Source: Melastoma dodecandrum
Taxonomy: Eukaryota; Streptophyta; Magnoliopsida; Myrtales; Melastomataceae
DNA: 64,000 bases
Reading direction: 5' to 3'
Assembly: GCA_029817715.1 (NCBI GenBank)
Contig: JARUPY010000083.1
Span: 3,720,001 to 3,784,000 of the forward strand
Of this stretch, positions 11,106 to 20,881 are shown piece by piece; the first letter of the stretch is position 1, and each line of letters begins with the position of its first letter. A model generated the notes under the pieces. That model saw only the letters and a program-made list of their open reading frames with translations. It ran no database searches and was not told where the DNA came from. The position numbers and the translations under genes are program-made.

Positions 11106-11481
11106 CCGCGGCAGCTTTAGTGCCTTTCAAAAAAAATGCATAACTTTCTGCTCAATTCATGAAAATGTGCATATTTATACTTGGAAGAAAGCTCTTCGAG
11201 TCAGTAATCCAATAGTACAAGTTTCAAGTCAATCTAAGGTCTGTAACGAAAGTTATGAACGAAAGAGTGAGATGTCCACATGCAGATCCGAGCTCCGACA
11301 GTTTTGCTGCCTTTCAGAAAAACGTGTATAACTTTTAGTTTAGTTCACGAAAATAAGCTTACTTATACTCAGAAAAAAGCTCTTGAAGTCAGGCATCTAA
11401 TGGCGCAAGTTTTAGGTCAATACGATTTCCAAAAAGAAAGTTATGAGTAAAAGAGTGGACTGTCGACATGCAGATCCGAGC
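11106..11481. repeat. two tandem ~188-bp repeats inside the old LTR
   Basis: Two diverged direct copies of about 188 bp, each ending in CAGATCCGAGC (at 11283 and 11471). Each contains the same order of motifs: a CTTTCA-AAAA-ATAACTTT block, TTATACT, AAGCTCTT and a copy of AAAGAGTG. They are substantially diverged. Confidence 0.7.
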
Positions 11482-11937
11482 CTATAAGTCTTCGGATTCT
11501 TCGAAAACACTCCATTCATATGTAAATGCCATGTCATTTTAAAACCACTAAAAATTTGTACATGAAACATCATATATAGCTAGTGTGACATGTCTAGAGT
11601 ATATTTGAAGTTCGACGTATGGCAAAAATGCGAACGGTCATGTCCAAACATGTGAAACTCGGTCGTTTGTAACCAGTACAATGTTTCATTCGAAAATCCT
11701 AGGTTAGGAACTCAAATTTAGCTTGGTTGGTGTCCTTAGAACCGTATTTAAGTTAGGAATCAAATGCAAGTGGTTTCACGCGATTTCGATAAGTACACAA
11801 AAAGATATACAGCAAAAACCGAAGGCTGCGCAGACAGATCCGAAACATGTTTGGACTTACCGAGCTATTTTGGCTCGATGTGATGGCTGCAACACATTCC
11901 AACATGCTAGGACATGTGAAGGAAAGAGGATGTGACA

Positions 11938-12308
11938 GTCTTGGCCTGTTTTGGTGACCACAAGATGTCTTCGTGAGTTGGTTCTCGGCTGTCCAATCCT
12001 TGCGGCTGTCCAATCCAAACAAGAAAACGTCAAAGCAACAAGGGAGCCCTCCCGCGAAGCTACGAGGTTACGAAATGTGGTAGTTGAGTCCTCCTCGTCT
12101 CTAGACGAGGGAGGGCAGATCATAAATGCCGGAGAGATGGCCTCGAGCATGGAGACGGTGAAGGGAGGACGTCGAAGGTTGTCCGGGGTTGCCGTTGTTT
12201 CTTCTTGCCACAGCCGTCGACTTGTGAAACGGGAACGTGTCCTCCGCGGTTAGGCTGGTCGGGGGGGTCTTCGTTGACGTCTTCTTCCTCTTACCTTGGT
12301 GAGGAGAT
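11938..12308. other. unassigned segment between two retroelement pieces
   Basis: About 370 bp separating the old LTR from the truncated Tat gag copy. It shares no visible similarity with the complete Tat element. Open frames are short and no domain is recognised. Confidence 0.4.
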
Positions 12309-12675
12309 TAGGGGCCTCTCTCATACGAGGTCTCACTCTTTCCTCGTCTCTCGGGCCAGAAAGACGCCCTATTAGAGTTTGGACATCGATTAGGATGCCC
12401 TTCATATCAGTCAACTCCTGACGCACATTTCCCAATTCTTTGTGGAACTCTAGTCTCGAAATAAATTCGGATGGGGCATGTGAATCAAAAACGGACTGGT
12501 TTGTAACTGCCTGGCCTCCTAGGGCCGGCGCTTGGGCATGTGAATCAAAAACGGACTGGTTTGTAACTGCCTGGCCTCCTAGGGCCGGCGCTTCCAAGTT
12601 CATTTCCAGAGGAAGTTCCTGGTTTTCCCCATCTAAGGGATTCTGAGACTCACGGCTTCGAGTATTTCTCGGCAT
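12309..12675 (-). pseudogene. truncated second copy of Tat gag 5' end
   Basis: Begins at the same Met as the complete gag and encodes its first ~120 residues, including MPRNTRSR and the conserved DVQTLIGRLSGPRDEERVR. Homology to the complete element stops abruptly at 12309 (matching 24365), after which the frame runs into unrelated sequence. Unlike the full copy it has no amber codon at the equivalent glutamine. It lies in tandem behind the left LTR and its primer site. Confidence 0.85.
12474..12593. repeat. exact 60-bp tandem duplication in gag
   Basis: Copies 12474-12533 and 12534-12593 are identical over 60 bp, encoding a duplicated 20-residue block containing GGQAVTNQSVFDSHA. The full element at 24530-24650 has the same duplication but with several differences between copies. 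Confidence 0.95.
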
Positions 12676-12708
12676 TTGAGACTAAGATCCTTTTTTCTCA
12701 ACGTTCTC

Positions 12709-12723
12709 CCACTGTGGTCGCCA
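12709..12723 (-). other. primer-binding site beside the left LTR
   Basis: TGGCGACCACAGTGG on the minus strand, identical to the site beside the right LTR. Its presence next to a 3' LTR shows that element sequence continues beyond the LTR. Confidence 0.7.
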
Positions 12724-12947
12724 AAAACGTGTTCGCCTATAGAACGGATCACGTCGGAAATATTTGGCAAAGGACTCACAGGAATTGAGTTTGTGGTCGC
12801 CAGTAAGAAGATGCACAATTTTATTGAAATCAAATGCAAGTCTTACAATCTTAATGAATAAAGAAAACAGGGCTTACAGCCATTAGAAATGGAAAAAAGT
12901 GCAAGTGTTGACAACGATGTGGAAATCTGTGACGGCGGAGAACTTGT

Positions 12948-13089
12948 GACGAAGGCCTTGGAAGCTCGCTCCGTCGGTGGTAGTCGCTGGTGGAAAGCTG
13001 TGACGAAGGCCCTACGAGCTCACTCCGTCGGTGGTGTCGCTGGCGGGGGGTTGACGGCAAAGGCCCTACGAGCTCACTCTGTCGGTGGA
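12948..13089. repeat. three ~54-bp tandem repeats within the LTR
   Basis: Three imperfect units with AAGGCC at 12952, 13006 and 13060 and CGGTGG near each unit end. The same array occurs in the right LTR at about 25005-25146. Confidence 0.85.
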
Positions 13090-13514
13090 AGGATAGTTGA
13101 CTTGTAAACCGGGTCAGGGTATCTAATTCCTAAGGTTGACGAACAAACTTCAGAGCTTTGGCTGTGTCTGGTTGTCCCTTTATCTTGAAGACTTGTACGT
13201 GATTAACACGTAACAGATAGATCGTTTTGCAGATCGTGTTATAGATCGTGATTCCTAATATCGTGGGAGTGTCTCAACAACCCCCTTGATATATGGGATC
13301 ACGTTCCTGGGTATTTAAGATCAGTTACGATCTTTAACAAACGTGATTGAAAATGAATAAATTTATTTTAACCTCGTCGACTTGACTGATCTGTACGGAC
13401 TACGATCGACTTGGTCGACTTATCCAAAGCTCCGTCGACTTTGACCCCACTAGTAGGCCTAGCTACTGTTGAGTCATCTTGGTTGACTTTGATCGCCACA
13501 CTCCTTTGTTGTGA

Positions 13515-13612
13515 GTCGACCTAGTCGACCCCGTTCATAAGTCGACCTAGTCGACTTCATCGTAAATCGACCTAGTCGACTTCGTCATAAATCGACCTAG
13601 ACGGCTGTATCT
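13515..13612. repeat. GTCGAC-rich short repeats in LTR
   Basis: Repeated ~23-bp units built on TCGACCTAGTCGACTTCGT. Copy number differs between the two LTRs (compare 25590-25680), which indicates slippage. Confidence 0.75.
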
Positions 13613-13697
13613 TGGGCCGACTAGATGTGTGACTTGAGGAATTACTGGATCTCTATTCTAAGCCCAGGCAAAAAATTATTTGCCATGTCAACATAAG

Positions 13698-13707
13698 CCC
13701 CCCTTTT
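13698..13707 (-). other. polypurine tract
   Basis: AAAAGGGGGG on the minus strand, four bases before the LTR start TGTTGACA: the expected site for plus-strand priming. Confidence 0.85.
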
Positions 13708-13746
13708 ATGCTGGGTTGGCTGTGCCGACTCAGCAAAAATCATATC

Positions 13747-13757
13747 CTATATAAAGG
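13747..13757 (+). promoter_or_regulatory. TATA box of the antisense accessory gene
   Basis: CTATATAAAGG on the plus strand lies 126 bp before the Met at 13883, followed by a CT-rich leader. Transcription would start near 13785. It is inside the element, between LTR and gene, so the antisense gene has its own promoter. Confidence 0.65.
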
Positions 13758-13882
13758 AGAATCGTCATCCTTTTCCCGCACTTTTCTTCCTTGCTCAACA
13801 CTTCTCCGTCTTTCCAAGAAACCCTTGTTTCTCAGAAAACCCTTCAGTCTCCCTCTTCAAAACTCCTTCGATCCTTAAAAAG

Positions 13883-16800
13883 ATGTCAACTTTTAAGTGC
13901 TTTGAGTTCCATAATCTGCGTGCGGGGCCAACCGGACCCGTTCCGGTCGCAGAGGATCAGGGATCGGGCGTCACTCTTGGACCTATCTTGCCGGAGCATC
14001 TTTTTCCGGAGACGGTGCCGCTCAACTATCTCGTCACCGAGAAGCCTATCCCGATTTGCCATCCCGACTTCATCGATCCCCTCAACTAGGAAGGTCAGGG
14101 ATCCTTCCTGTGTTTTCCTTCTGCATCTAAGTCTGAGATGGTGGACTGGCTCGAGATGTGGGAGGAGCATTTCACAGAGAGGTTTAGGAATCAGACAATC
14201 TTGAGATTCTTTAGAATGTCCGTGGCAACCAAGAACTGTGATCCTAGGGTTTGTTCGACCATGTTGCCTTTCTGGAATTCTGCTGTCAATTGCTTCTATT
14301 TCCCAGAGGGCCCTATGTCTGTTACATTGGCAGACGTGAAGCTTTTGACCAGGTGCAAAATCAATGGCTGCCCTGTTCGGCAGTACTCTCAAGCAGATGA
14401 TATTAACCCTAAGGGCGCCCTTCAGTACATGGAGGTGGTGAATAGGCATCTGAAGATGGCCTCGGCAGGCAAGAAGTCAGATGAGAGATTGTCGACTGAA
14501 GGTTTTGGTGCCCAGGAGGAGGTCGAGTTCCTCAGCACCTGGTTGAGCAAATTCATTTACTGCTTCCCTGGGAAGAAAGTCAGCCACACTTCTTATGCGG
14601 TGGCCAATTTTCTGAGGGAGACTAATGAAGAAATCTCCTGGGGTCCCTTTATTTTGGGTCTGCTTTATCATGATGTGGACAGAGCGACGTCTAAAATCAA
14701 GCCATTTCCAAAACATCCAGCAGGAGGGTTGCTCTGGCTAGTCCATCTCTGGTCGGCCATGTGGATGCCGGGATTGACCGGGTTCAAGGGTCCTTCTTCG
14801 CCCCTTGAATCCTCCTATTATGGGGAGACCATCCTAGATCAGTGCTGCCAGCGGAAGGATCAATGGCTTATGACATCGATCACTGGCCACATGAAGAACA
14901 TAGTCGACTTCGGTAGGGTAGATCGACGCAGCTGGGCACCCTTTCCAGGCGGCAAGACACTTGCTCGGGAAATCGATCTTCAAGCTGCTCGTGGCTTCTG
15001 GAATGGGGTATTAACCCGTAGAGATCTGCCTGTTATCTTCGACGGCTACCTGACCTTCGAAGTCTATAACCCTCAACTGTGCGCGAGGCAGTTTGGGTTT
15101 ATCCAAAGTGTAGCAGTTCCACTTGCTGACCCTGCCGGCGGCCTATACGGGGACCGGGCGAAAAGGATTGTATGCAAGTCGATCGACTCGAAGACCCTCA
15201 ACTTGCTCAATCACAAGACGCAGCTCTCCCAGATGGAATTCCCATATGATACTTCTGCCTGTTTCGCCACACAGTTCTTCACTGTGCTGTGGTCGACTAC
15301 CTATGAAGAGCTGCGGGCCCTGATGCACTTCTTGGACGTTTCCAAGGAACCTGATTTTTATACCGATGACGCGCACATTAAAGCCAAAGGTAAAGACTTA
15401 GCTTTACTTTAAGAGTATTGGTTTCTTAATATTAATCATAAGCTTCCTCCCTTTCAGGATCAATGCTTCCTCAGGGCTCTGGAAAATCCAAGCCTAAAGC
15501 CCCCCTTGCCCCTGCTCCTTCTAGACTCAAGTCGACCAGCAAGGGGAAGGCTAAAGTTGCGAATCCCAGCAAAATAGTCGCAGGTGGTCCTTCGAAGGCT
15601 CGACCCAAAAGCGCTCCAAAGCGCAAGGCGGTCGAGGAAGAAGATCCTGAAGAGATGCCTCTGTCTCAGAGGAAGAGACTGGTGAAGGTGGCGACTTCCT
15701 CCCATAGGTCGTCAGTTACTGCAGCGGTGACCTCATCCAGGTCGCCAACAGCAGCAGCGGCGACCCCATCCAGGTCGCCAACTGCAGCAGCGGCGACCCC
15801 ATCCAGGTCGCCAACTGCAGCAGCGGCGACCCCATCCAGGTCGCCAACTGCAGCAGCGGCGACCCCATCCAAGTCGCCAACCGCTTCAGCGGCGACCTCA
15901 TCTACCAGGGCACCAGCTGCAGTGCCAGTGTCCTCAGCTGTAGTCGACGCTCCACAAAAACCGGCCGCAGAGGTAAGACTCTGCTGACTCCAGTTTTTGT
16001 TTTGAGTTTTTATATCTGACCCATACCATATTGTCTAGGGAGAGGCTTCAGACAAGGATGGCCATCAGCTTATCTCCCACAGCTTGGGCCAAAGTTCAAA
16101 GGCTTCGATCGCCAAGGTAAGTTTAGCTCTCAGCTGGTGTATCCTTACCTTAGTTCATATATGAACTTTTGGTTCTGCGTCGTATTCCGTTTCAGGAACA
16201 GCACATCCCTGAGGCCTTGGTTCAAGAAGAACAGGCTGTTCTGGATGTCGCGGTCCTGGTCGACCCACCGACCCGGTCGACTTGTGAGGAGGAAAATCAA
16301 GCTATTCCTTCTCCTCCAGTCCAAACTCCTACACCAGCGATGGTATGTGTTCTTGTTTTAAACATAGTAGTATCATTGTGATTTTAACTGAGGTTCTTGT
16401 ATCCCTCCTTATAGGCTCGTCCGAAGAGGGTGAAGGTGCCCGCTGGCCGACAAAAGATCCCTACTCCCCCTTCTTCTTCGAATGAGAGCTCCGGGGATAA
16501 ATTGTCTCCAGAGGTAAGTATTCGATCGCACGAGGTCGTTGCCTTTTAGGGTATTATTTAACAATATTTTGCCTCTTATTCTTCAGGATCCTGCTGCGGC
16601 GACTTCTAGGTCGACCAAAGACCCGTGGGTGAAGCTTCACGAGGATATCGAAGAACTTTGCCAACTTCTGCTCATCGACCCCTTAAGCGTCAACGAATTT
16701 AGGAGGATGCAGAAGTTGTTGAAGAGGATCGAGACATCCCCTCGGGTCACGGACGAAATATTGGGGGCCTGCAAGAGCTTCAGGTCGACGTACTGGACCC

Positions 16801-17177
16801 GCTGGAGGGATTACTACGCCGACCTGCTCACCTTGGACTCGACTGACTCGAAGATTCAGTCGATCAATGAAGCTCGAGGGCAGGCCTCTAAAGCCGCACA
16901 GGACGCCCGCCAACGTTTGGTCGATGTGCAAGAGAAGCTGACCGAGGCAGAGAGACAGATAGAGTTCTACACGAACCTCAAGAATGACCTGACTCGGCAG
17001 CTTGCGTCGATCAATACTCAAGAAATCGAGGAGCTGGAGGCCAATGCTGAGAAGGATAGAGAAAAGGTCGTCGACCTTTATGCCCAGCGAAACAAGGTGA
17101 ACGCGAAGCGACGAACTCGTAAATCCCTTGTCCTCGATTTCAAAGAAGTTGGCGGGTTATGGAAATTAGATTTGTAA
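13883..17177 (+). CDS. antisense plant-mobile-domain protein of Tat element (one in-frame stop)
   Basis: A spliced gene on the strand opposite gag-pol. Exons: 13883-15389, 15458-15972, 16039-16116, 16196-16342, 16415-16513, 16587-17177. All introns are GT-AG and the phases close, giving 978 codons plus stop. The N-terminal half resembles the plant mobile domain (aminotransferase-like PMD): the start MVDWLEMWEEHF, LRFFRMSVATKN, and a Trp-rich core around GGLLWLVHLWSAMWMPG. Exon 2 has a basic lysine-rich stretch, five ATPSRSPTAA-type repeats and a KRK-type nuclear signal. The last exon is predicted coiled coil (QASKAAQDARQRLVDVQEKL). A TAG at 14087-14089 interrupts exon 1 after codon 68; translation could restart at 14138. 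Antisense PMD frames are known in Tat elements; their role is unknown. It ends 132 bp from the convergent end of pol. Confidence 0.8.
15735..15899. repeat. 33-bp coding tandem repeat, five units
   Basis: Units of 33 bp starting at 15735, 15768, 15801, 15834 and 15867 (ATCCAGGTCGCCAACTGCAG). They encode an 11-residue Ser/Pro/Ala repeat in the antisense gene. The middle units are almost identical, so expansion was recent. Confidence 0.92.
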
Positions 17178-17308
17178 CCAAAGAACAATGCAATTCCATT
17201 GTTTTTGTTTTACTGAATAAATCAAGTGCCTTGTGTCTCAAATGAATTTCTGCCCACTACGCTCAATTCATTCTTCCAGACAGCGTTACTGAAGCCTAGC
17301 GCGATCTC

Positions 17309-20300
17309 TTAGGAATTAAGCGCTTCCCAAATTAATGGAGTCCTTTGTCTTAGGATTTTATGGTGAGCTTCCCAGATAGTCGCGCGATAGGGTTTGAGAT
17401 ATTTACCATTAACCTTTAATGGGTGTCTGACCCCACTTCTCGTCATAAGCCGATAGCTATTAGATGAGTATGTTTCACATACCTCATGTGGACCTTCCCA
17501 ATTAGGGGACCATTTACCCAAAACTTGGTCTTTCGATTTAAGGGGTAGCACCATCTTCCAAACCAAGTCGCCCACTTTAAAGTGCTTATGGACAACCCTT
17601 TTGTTATAATGCCTAGCAATCCTTTGTTTATGCACCTCGAGTCGGTCTATTACATCAAGTCGCTTCTTCTCTAATTCGTCCAAAGCGAGGTACATTGCCT
17701 CGTCTTGTAGATCAGGATGAGTCACCCTGAGCGACTTGTATCGAACTTCAATAGGTAGGACGACGTCTTGCCCATATACTAGTGAAAAAGGGGTTTCCCC
17801 TGTGCTTTCTCTCTTAGTAACTCTTAAAGCCCACAAAGTGTCTTGTAATAGTTGGTGCCATTCTCTTGGATTTGCGCCAACCATTTTCTGAATATTGTTC
17901 TTTATGAGTTTATTGGTGGCTTCAGCCTGTCCATTCGCCTGAGGATAATAAGGTGTTGAGTTGGTGATCGAGAAACCAAACTCCGTAGCGAATTCTCGCA
18001 TTTTCTCATTATTGAAAGCGGTGCCATTGTCCACTACAATATTCTGGGGAATTCCAAATCTATAGATGATAGATGATTTAAGAAAATCGATCACTTCTTT
18101 ATGATCGATCTTTTTATAAACCTGAGCCTCGACCCATTTAGTGAAATAATCGGTGGCGACTAGAATATAGGCGTCACCTTTACTTGAGTGCGGATGGATT
18201 TCCCCGATTATATCTAAAGCCCAAGACCTAAATGGCCAAGGCTTGACGACTGAGACTAAGTCGGACGCTGGGGCCCTTGTCACCGGACCATGTTTTTGAC
18301 ACTCTTGGCATCCCCTAGCCATTTCTATGCAGTTCTTTAGCATTGATGGCCAGTAAAAACCATGTCTTTGGATAGTCCAAGACATTTTGGTGCCAGATTG
18401 GTGAGACCCGCATAAACCCTGGTGAGTCTCTAACATAATTGGGGTTGCTTCGTCTAAGTCGACGCACCTTAGTAGGACTCCTTCTTTGGTCTTTCTGTAA
18501 AGTACCCCATCTATAAGGGTGTACGACAAAGCCTGAGTCTTGATTCTTTGGCTCGCCTTTTGTGTTGGGTCGGAGAGGAAGTCGGTGATTGGCCTCCTCC
18601 AATCCTTATCGCTTGTCATTATGTCCAGAGTGAACGCGTCGCCTTGGGGAGCTAGGTGAGAAACTATTTCTGGGATACAATCGCTTCCTTTCTTGGCGTT
18701 GTATCCTGAAGCCTTTTGGGCTAAGTCATTAGCGATGGTATTTTCCCCTCGACCTACAAAGAAGAAAGTGATCGCTTCAAATCGCTCGACCAGTTTACGG
18801 GCGACTTGATGATAGGGTGTGAGTTTCTCCTGGCATATAGAAGTACCATTCATCTGGTTAATCACCAGTTGAGAATCCCCCATCACTGTAGCTTTCTTGG
18901 CTCCCAAGGTTAATAGTTCCTTCAGGAGCGTGATCAAAGCTTCATATTCAGTCGCATTGTTGGTGTGATCTGCCGTCAAGCGATACGCTAGACGAACATC
19001 TTTCCCTAGTGGCGAAAGTATGCGAAGGCCTATTCCTACGCCGGATTTCGCCGAAGATCCGTCAAACCAACCCTGCCAGATGTCCTCAAGGGATTCTTCT
19101 TGATCGATTGATACGGATGGATCGTGATTTACCAAGAAATCGGCTAGAGCCTGTCCTTTCACCGATTGTTGGGATTTGAATCGTAGATCATACGCGGATA
19201 GCACTAAACTCCATTTACTAATTCTCCCAGTCAGTAGGGGACTTTCGAAAAAGTACTTTATGACTGGAGACTTGGTAATGACATGAACCTCTTGGGATCC
19301 AATATAATGCCTTAGCTTAGTAACAGTATAAAAGACTGACAGGCATAACTTCTCCTTAATTGTATAGCGCTTTTCTGTAGCGGTTAGTTGTTTTGACAAA
19401 TAGTAGACCGCTCTCTCAGTTTTGTCTTCCGCCTCTTGGGCTAACATGGCTCCGATGACTGATTCAGTCGCTGCCACATAAAGCAGATAAGGCTTCCCTA
19501 CCCGAGGAGGGGCGAGTACAGGCGGCTTCATTAAATACTCCTTTAAGCCTTCAAATGCTTTCTGGTGTTCGTCACCCCACACAAAGTTTCCCTTCGCCTT
19601 TAGTAAAGTCGAGAAGACTTCTGTCCGTCCAGCGACGTTACCAATAAATCGCCTGAGATAATTGACCCTCCCTAAGAAAGCCTGTAACTGTTTCTTGTCA
19701 CTCGGAGGGTTCAATCTTTGAATGGCATTCACTTTGTTCTGGTCGACTTCTATGCCACGTTGATGAACTAGGAACCCTAAGAAATGTCCTGCTCTTACTC
19801 CGAAAGCACATTTGAGAGGGTTTAGTTTGAGCTGATGCTTTCTCATTTGGATGAAAGCATTCCTAAGATCATTAACATGCGACCTCTCGTCTTTTGATTT
19901 GACCACTATATCATCTATGTACACCTCGACTGTCTTGGCAATCGAAGCATCAAAAATGGCGTTCATAGCTCGTTGGTAGGTTGCACCAGCGTTTTTTAGC
20001 CCAAACGGCATGACTACCCACTCAAAAATGCCTAAGGGACATCTGAACGCGGTTTTATGGATATCTTCCTCAGCCAAGAAAATTTGGTTATATCCTGAGA
20101 AACCATCCATGAATGACATAATTTGGTGCCCTGCCGTCTTATCGACTAAGTCGTCTGCAATGGGCATGGGATATTCATCCTTTGGAGTAGCACGATTTAA
20201 ATCTCTGAAGTCGATGCAGACTCTAATCCTGCCATTCTTCTTGATGACAGGGACTATGCTGGATATCCACTCGGTGTACCTCGATGTTCTTATATACCCA

Positions 20301-20881
20301 GCTTTAAAGAGCTTCTTGACTTCTTCGAATACTGCCTGAGTGACTTCATGAGTCATTCTCCTTGGTGCCTGTTGGACCGGCTTAAATCCTGCTTTGATTG
20401 GCAACTTATGCTCTGCAAGTCGGCGATCCAGACCCGGCATTTCAGTATAGTCCCAAGCGAAACAATCCTTGAATTCTTCAAGAGTAGCCTTAATAGAATC
20501 GAAAATTTCTTTATTCATTGAAGAACTAACGAAAACGATCTGAGGGCTAGATTCCTCGCCTAAATTGATACTTACAAGCGGGTCACATGGCATCATAAGT
20601 GACTCGCGACCCTGGACACCGCCTAAGTCGGTATCAATGGACTTGGATAAGCTAGCCTCAGCATTTACACTGCTTATTTGGCAACCTAATTTCCTAGACT
20701 TCCTAGCATACTCATGTAGTCGCTGGAGGAGATCAGCGACTGCATAGCCTCTTCCTTCGTCACTGTCCATACAACCCTTTGTGCAAGAGTCTATCGGGCT
20801 CCAACTCCGTCGCAGCACTTTCCTGGCTCTTGGGCGCCTCTCCCTTGTCGCCATTAGGACTGTTGTCTGTCTCGTCTCCAT
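17309..20881 (-). CDS. pol: Tat-lineage pol: RT, RNase H, second RNase H, integrase
   Basis: An open frame of 1190 codons without stops. The reverse transcriptase lies at about residues 170-350 (VPVIKKNGRIRVCIDFRDLN, MSFMDGFSGYNQI, VMPFGLKNAGATYQ, catalytic YIDDIVVKS). The Ty3-type RNase H is at about 450-560 (LLYVAATESVIGAML, HYIGSQ). A second, plant-type RNase H is at about 590-720 (WFDGSSAKSGVG, NATEYEALI, MGDSQLVINQM), the feature separating Tat from other gypsy lineages. The integrase is at about 800-1050: an HHCC zinc finger ending CQECQKHG, then DDE residues in ALDIIGEI, VVDNGTAFNN and QANGQAEATNK. It ends without a chromodomain. It overlaps gag-pro by 122 bp in the +1 frame, so frameshifting or splicing would be needed for expression, as reported for Ogre. 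Confidence 0.95.
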   Translation of the reverse strand: METRQTTVLMATRERRPRARKVLRRSWSPIDSCTKGCMDSDEGRGYAVADLLQRLHEYARKSRKLGCQISSVNAEASLSKSIDTDLGGVQGRESLMMPCDPLVSINLGEESSPQIVFVSSSMNKEIFDSIKATLEEFKDCFAWDYTEMPGLDRRLAEHKLPIKAGFKPVQQAPRRMTHEVTQAVFEEVKKLFKAGYIRTSRYTEWISSIVPVIKKNGRIRVCIDFRDLNRATPKDEYPMPIADDLVDKTAGHQIMSFMDGFSGYNQIFLAEEDIHKTAFRCPLGIFEWVVMPFGLKNAGATYQRAMNAIFDASIAKTVEVYIDDIVVKSKDERSHVNDLRNAFIQMRKHQLKLNPLKCAFGVRAGHFLGFLVHQRGIEVDQNKVNAIQRLNPPSDKKQLQAFLGRVNYLRRFIGNVAGRTEVFSTLLKAKGNFVWGDEHQKAFEGLKEYLMKPPVLAPPRVGKPYLLYVAATESVIGAMLAQEAEDKTERAVYYLSKQLTATEKRYTIKEKLCLSVFYTVTKLRHYIGSQEVHVITKSPVIKYFFESPLLTGRISKWSLVLSAYDLRFKSQQSVKGQALADFLVNHDPSVSIDQEESLEDIWQGWFDGSSAKSGVGIGLRILSPLGKDVRLAYRLTADHTNNATEYEALITLLKELLTLGAKKATVMGDSQLVINQMNGTSICQEKLTPYHQVARKLVERFEAITFFFVGRGENTIANDLAQKASGYNAKKGSDCIPEIVSHLAPQGDAFTLDIMTSDKDWRRPITDFLSDPTQKASQRIKTQALSYTLIDGVLYRKTKEGVLLRCVDLDEATPIMLETHQGLCGSHQSGTKMSWTIQRHGFYWPSMLKNCIEMARGCQECQKHGPVTRAPASDLVSVVKPWPFRSWALDIIGEIHPHSSKGDAYILVATDYFTKWVEAQVYKKIDHKEVIDFLKSSIIYRFGIPQNIVVDNGTAFNNEKMREFATEFGFSITNSTPYYPQANGQAEATNKLIKNNIQKMVGANPREWHQLLQDTLWALRVTKRESTGETPFSLVYGQDVVLPIEVRYKSLRVTHPDLQDEAMYLALDELEKKRLDVIDRLEVHKQRIARHYNKRVVHKHFKVGDLVWKMVLPLKSKDQVLGKWSPNWEGPHEVCETYSSNSYRLMTRSGVRHPLKVNGKYLKPYRATIWEAHHKILRQRTPLIWEALNS

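Larger units (their letters stand above)
10085..11937 (-). mobile_element. old Tat-lineage LTR with primer site and leader fragment
   Basis: On the minus strand a sequence starting TGTCACATCCTC, a typical plant LTR start, at 11937 runs about 1.5 kb to a Tat/Ogre-type primer-binding site at 10439-10429 (TGGCGACTCCG). About 340 bp of GC-rich leader-like DNA follow, to about 10085. This is the arrangement LTR-PBS-internal of a truncated element, in the same orientation as the larger Tat element next door. No matching second LTR or coding region was found, so it is a remnant. The left limit and the exact LTR terminus are uncertain. Confidence 0.55.
12730..13693 (-). repeat. left (3') LTR of Tat element
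   Basis: A 964-bp LTR nearly identical to 24786-25772. It lacks a 23-bp block present in the right LTR that contains a TATA box, and it carries an additional TCGACC repeat unit near 13520-13550. Confidence 0.9.

Noticed and set aside
11106..11481. Possible CRISPR-like or satellite array
   Set aside because: Only two diverged long copies inside an LTR; no spacer structure, and the host is a eukaryote.
13883..14089. Independent 68-codon gene
   Set aside because: It is in the same frame as the following exon and is better explained as one gene with a nonsense codon.
14477..14716. minus-strand frame opposite the antisense PMD gene
   Set aside because: Shadow of the real coding strand; no family resemblance.
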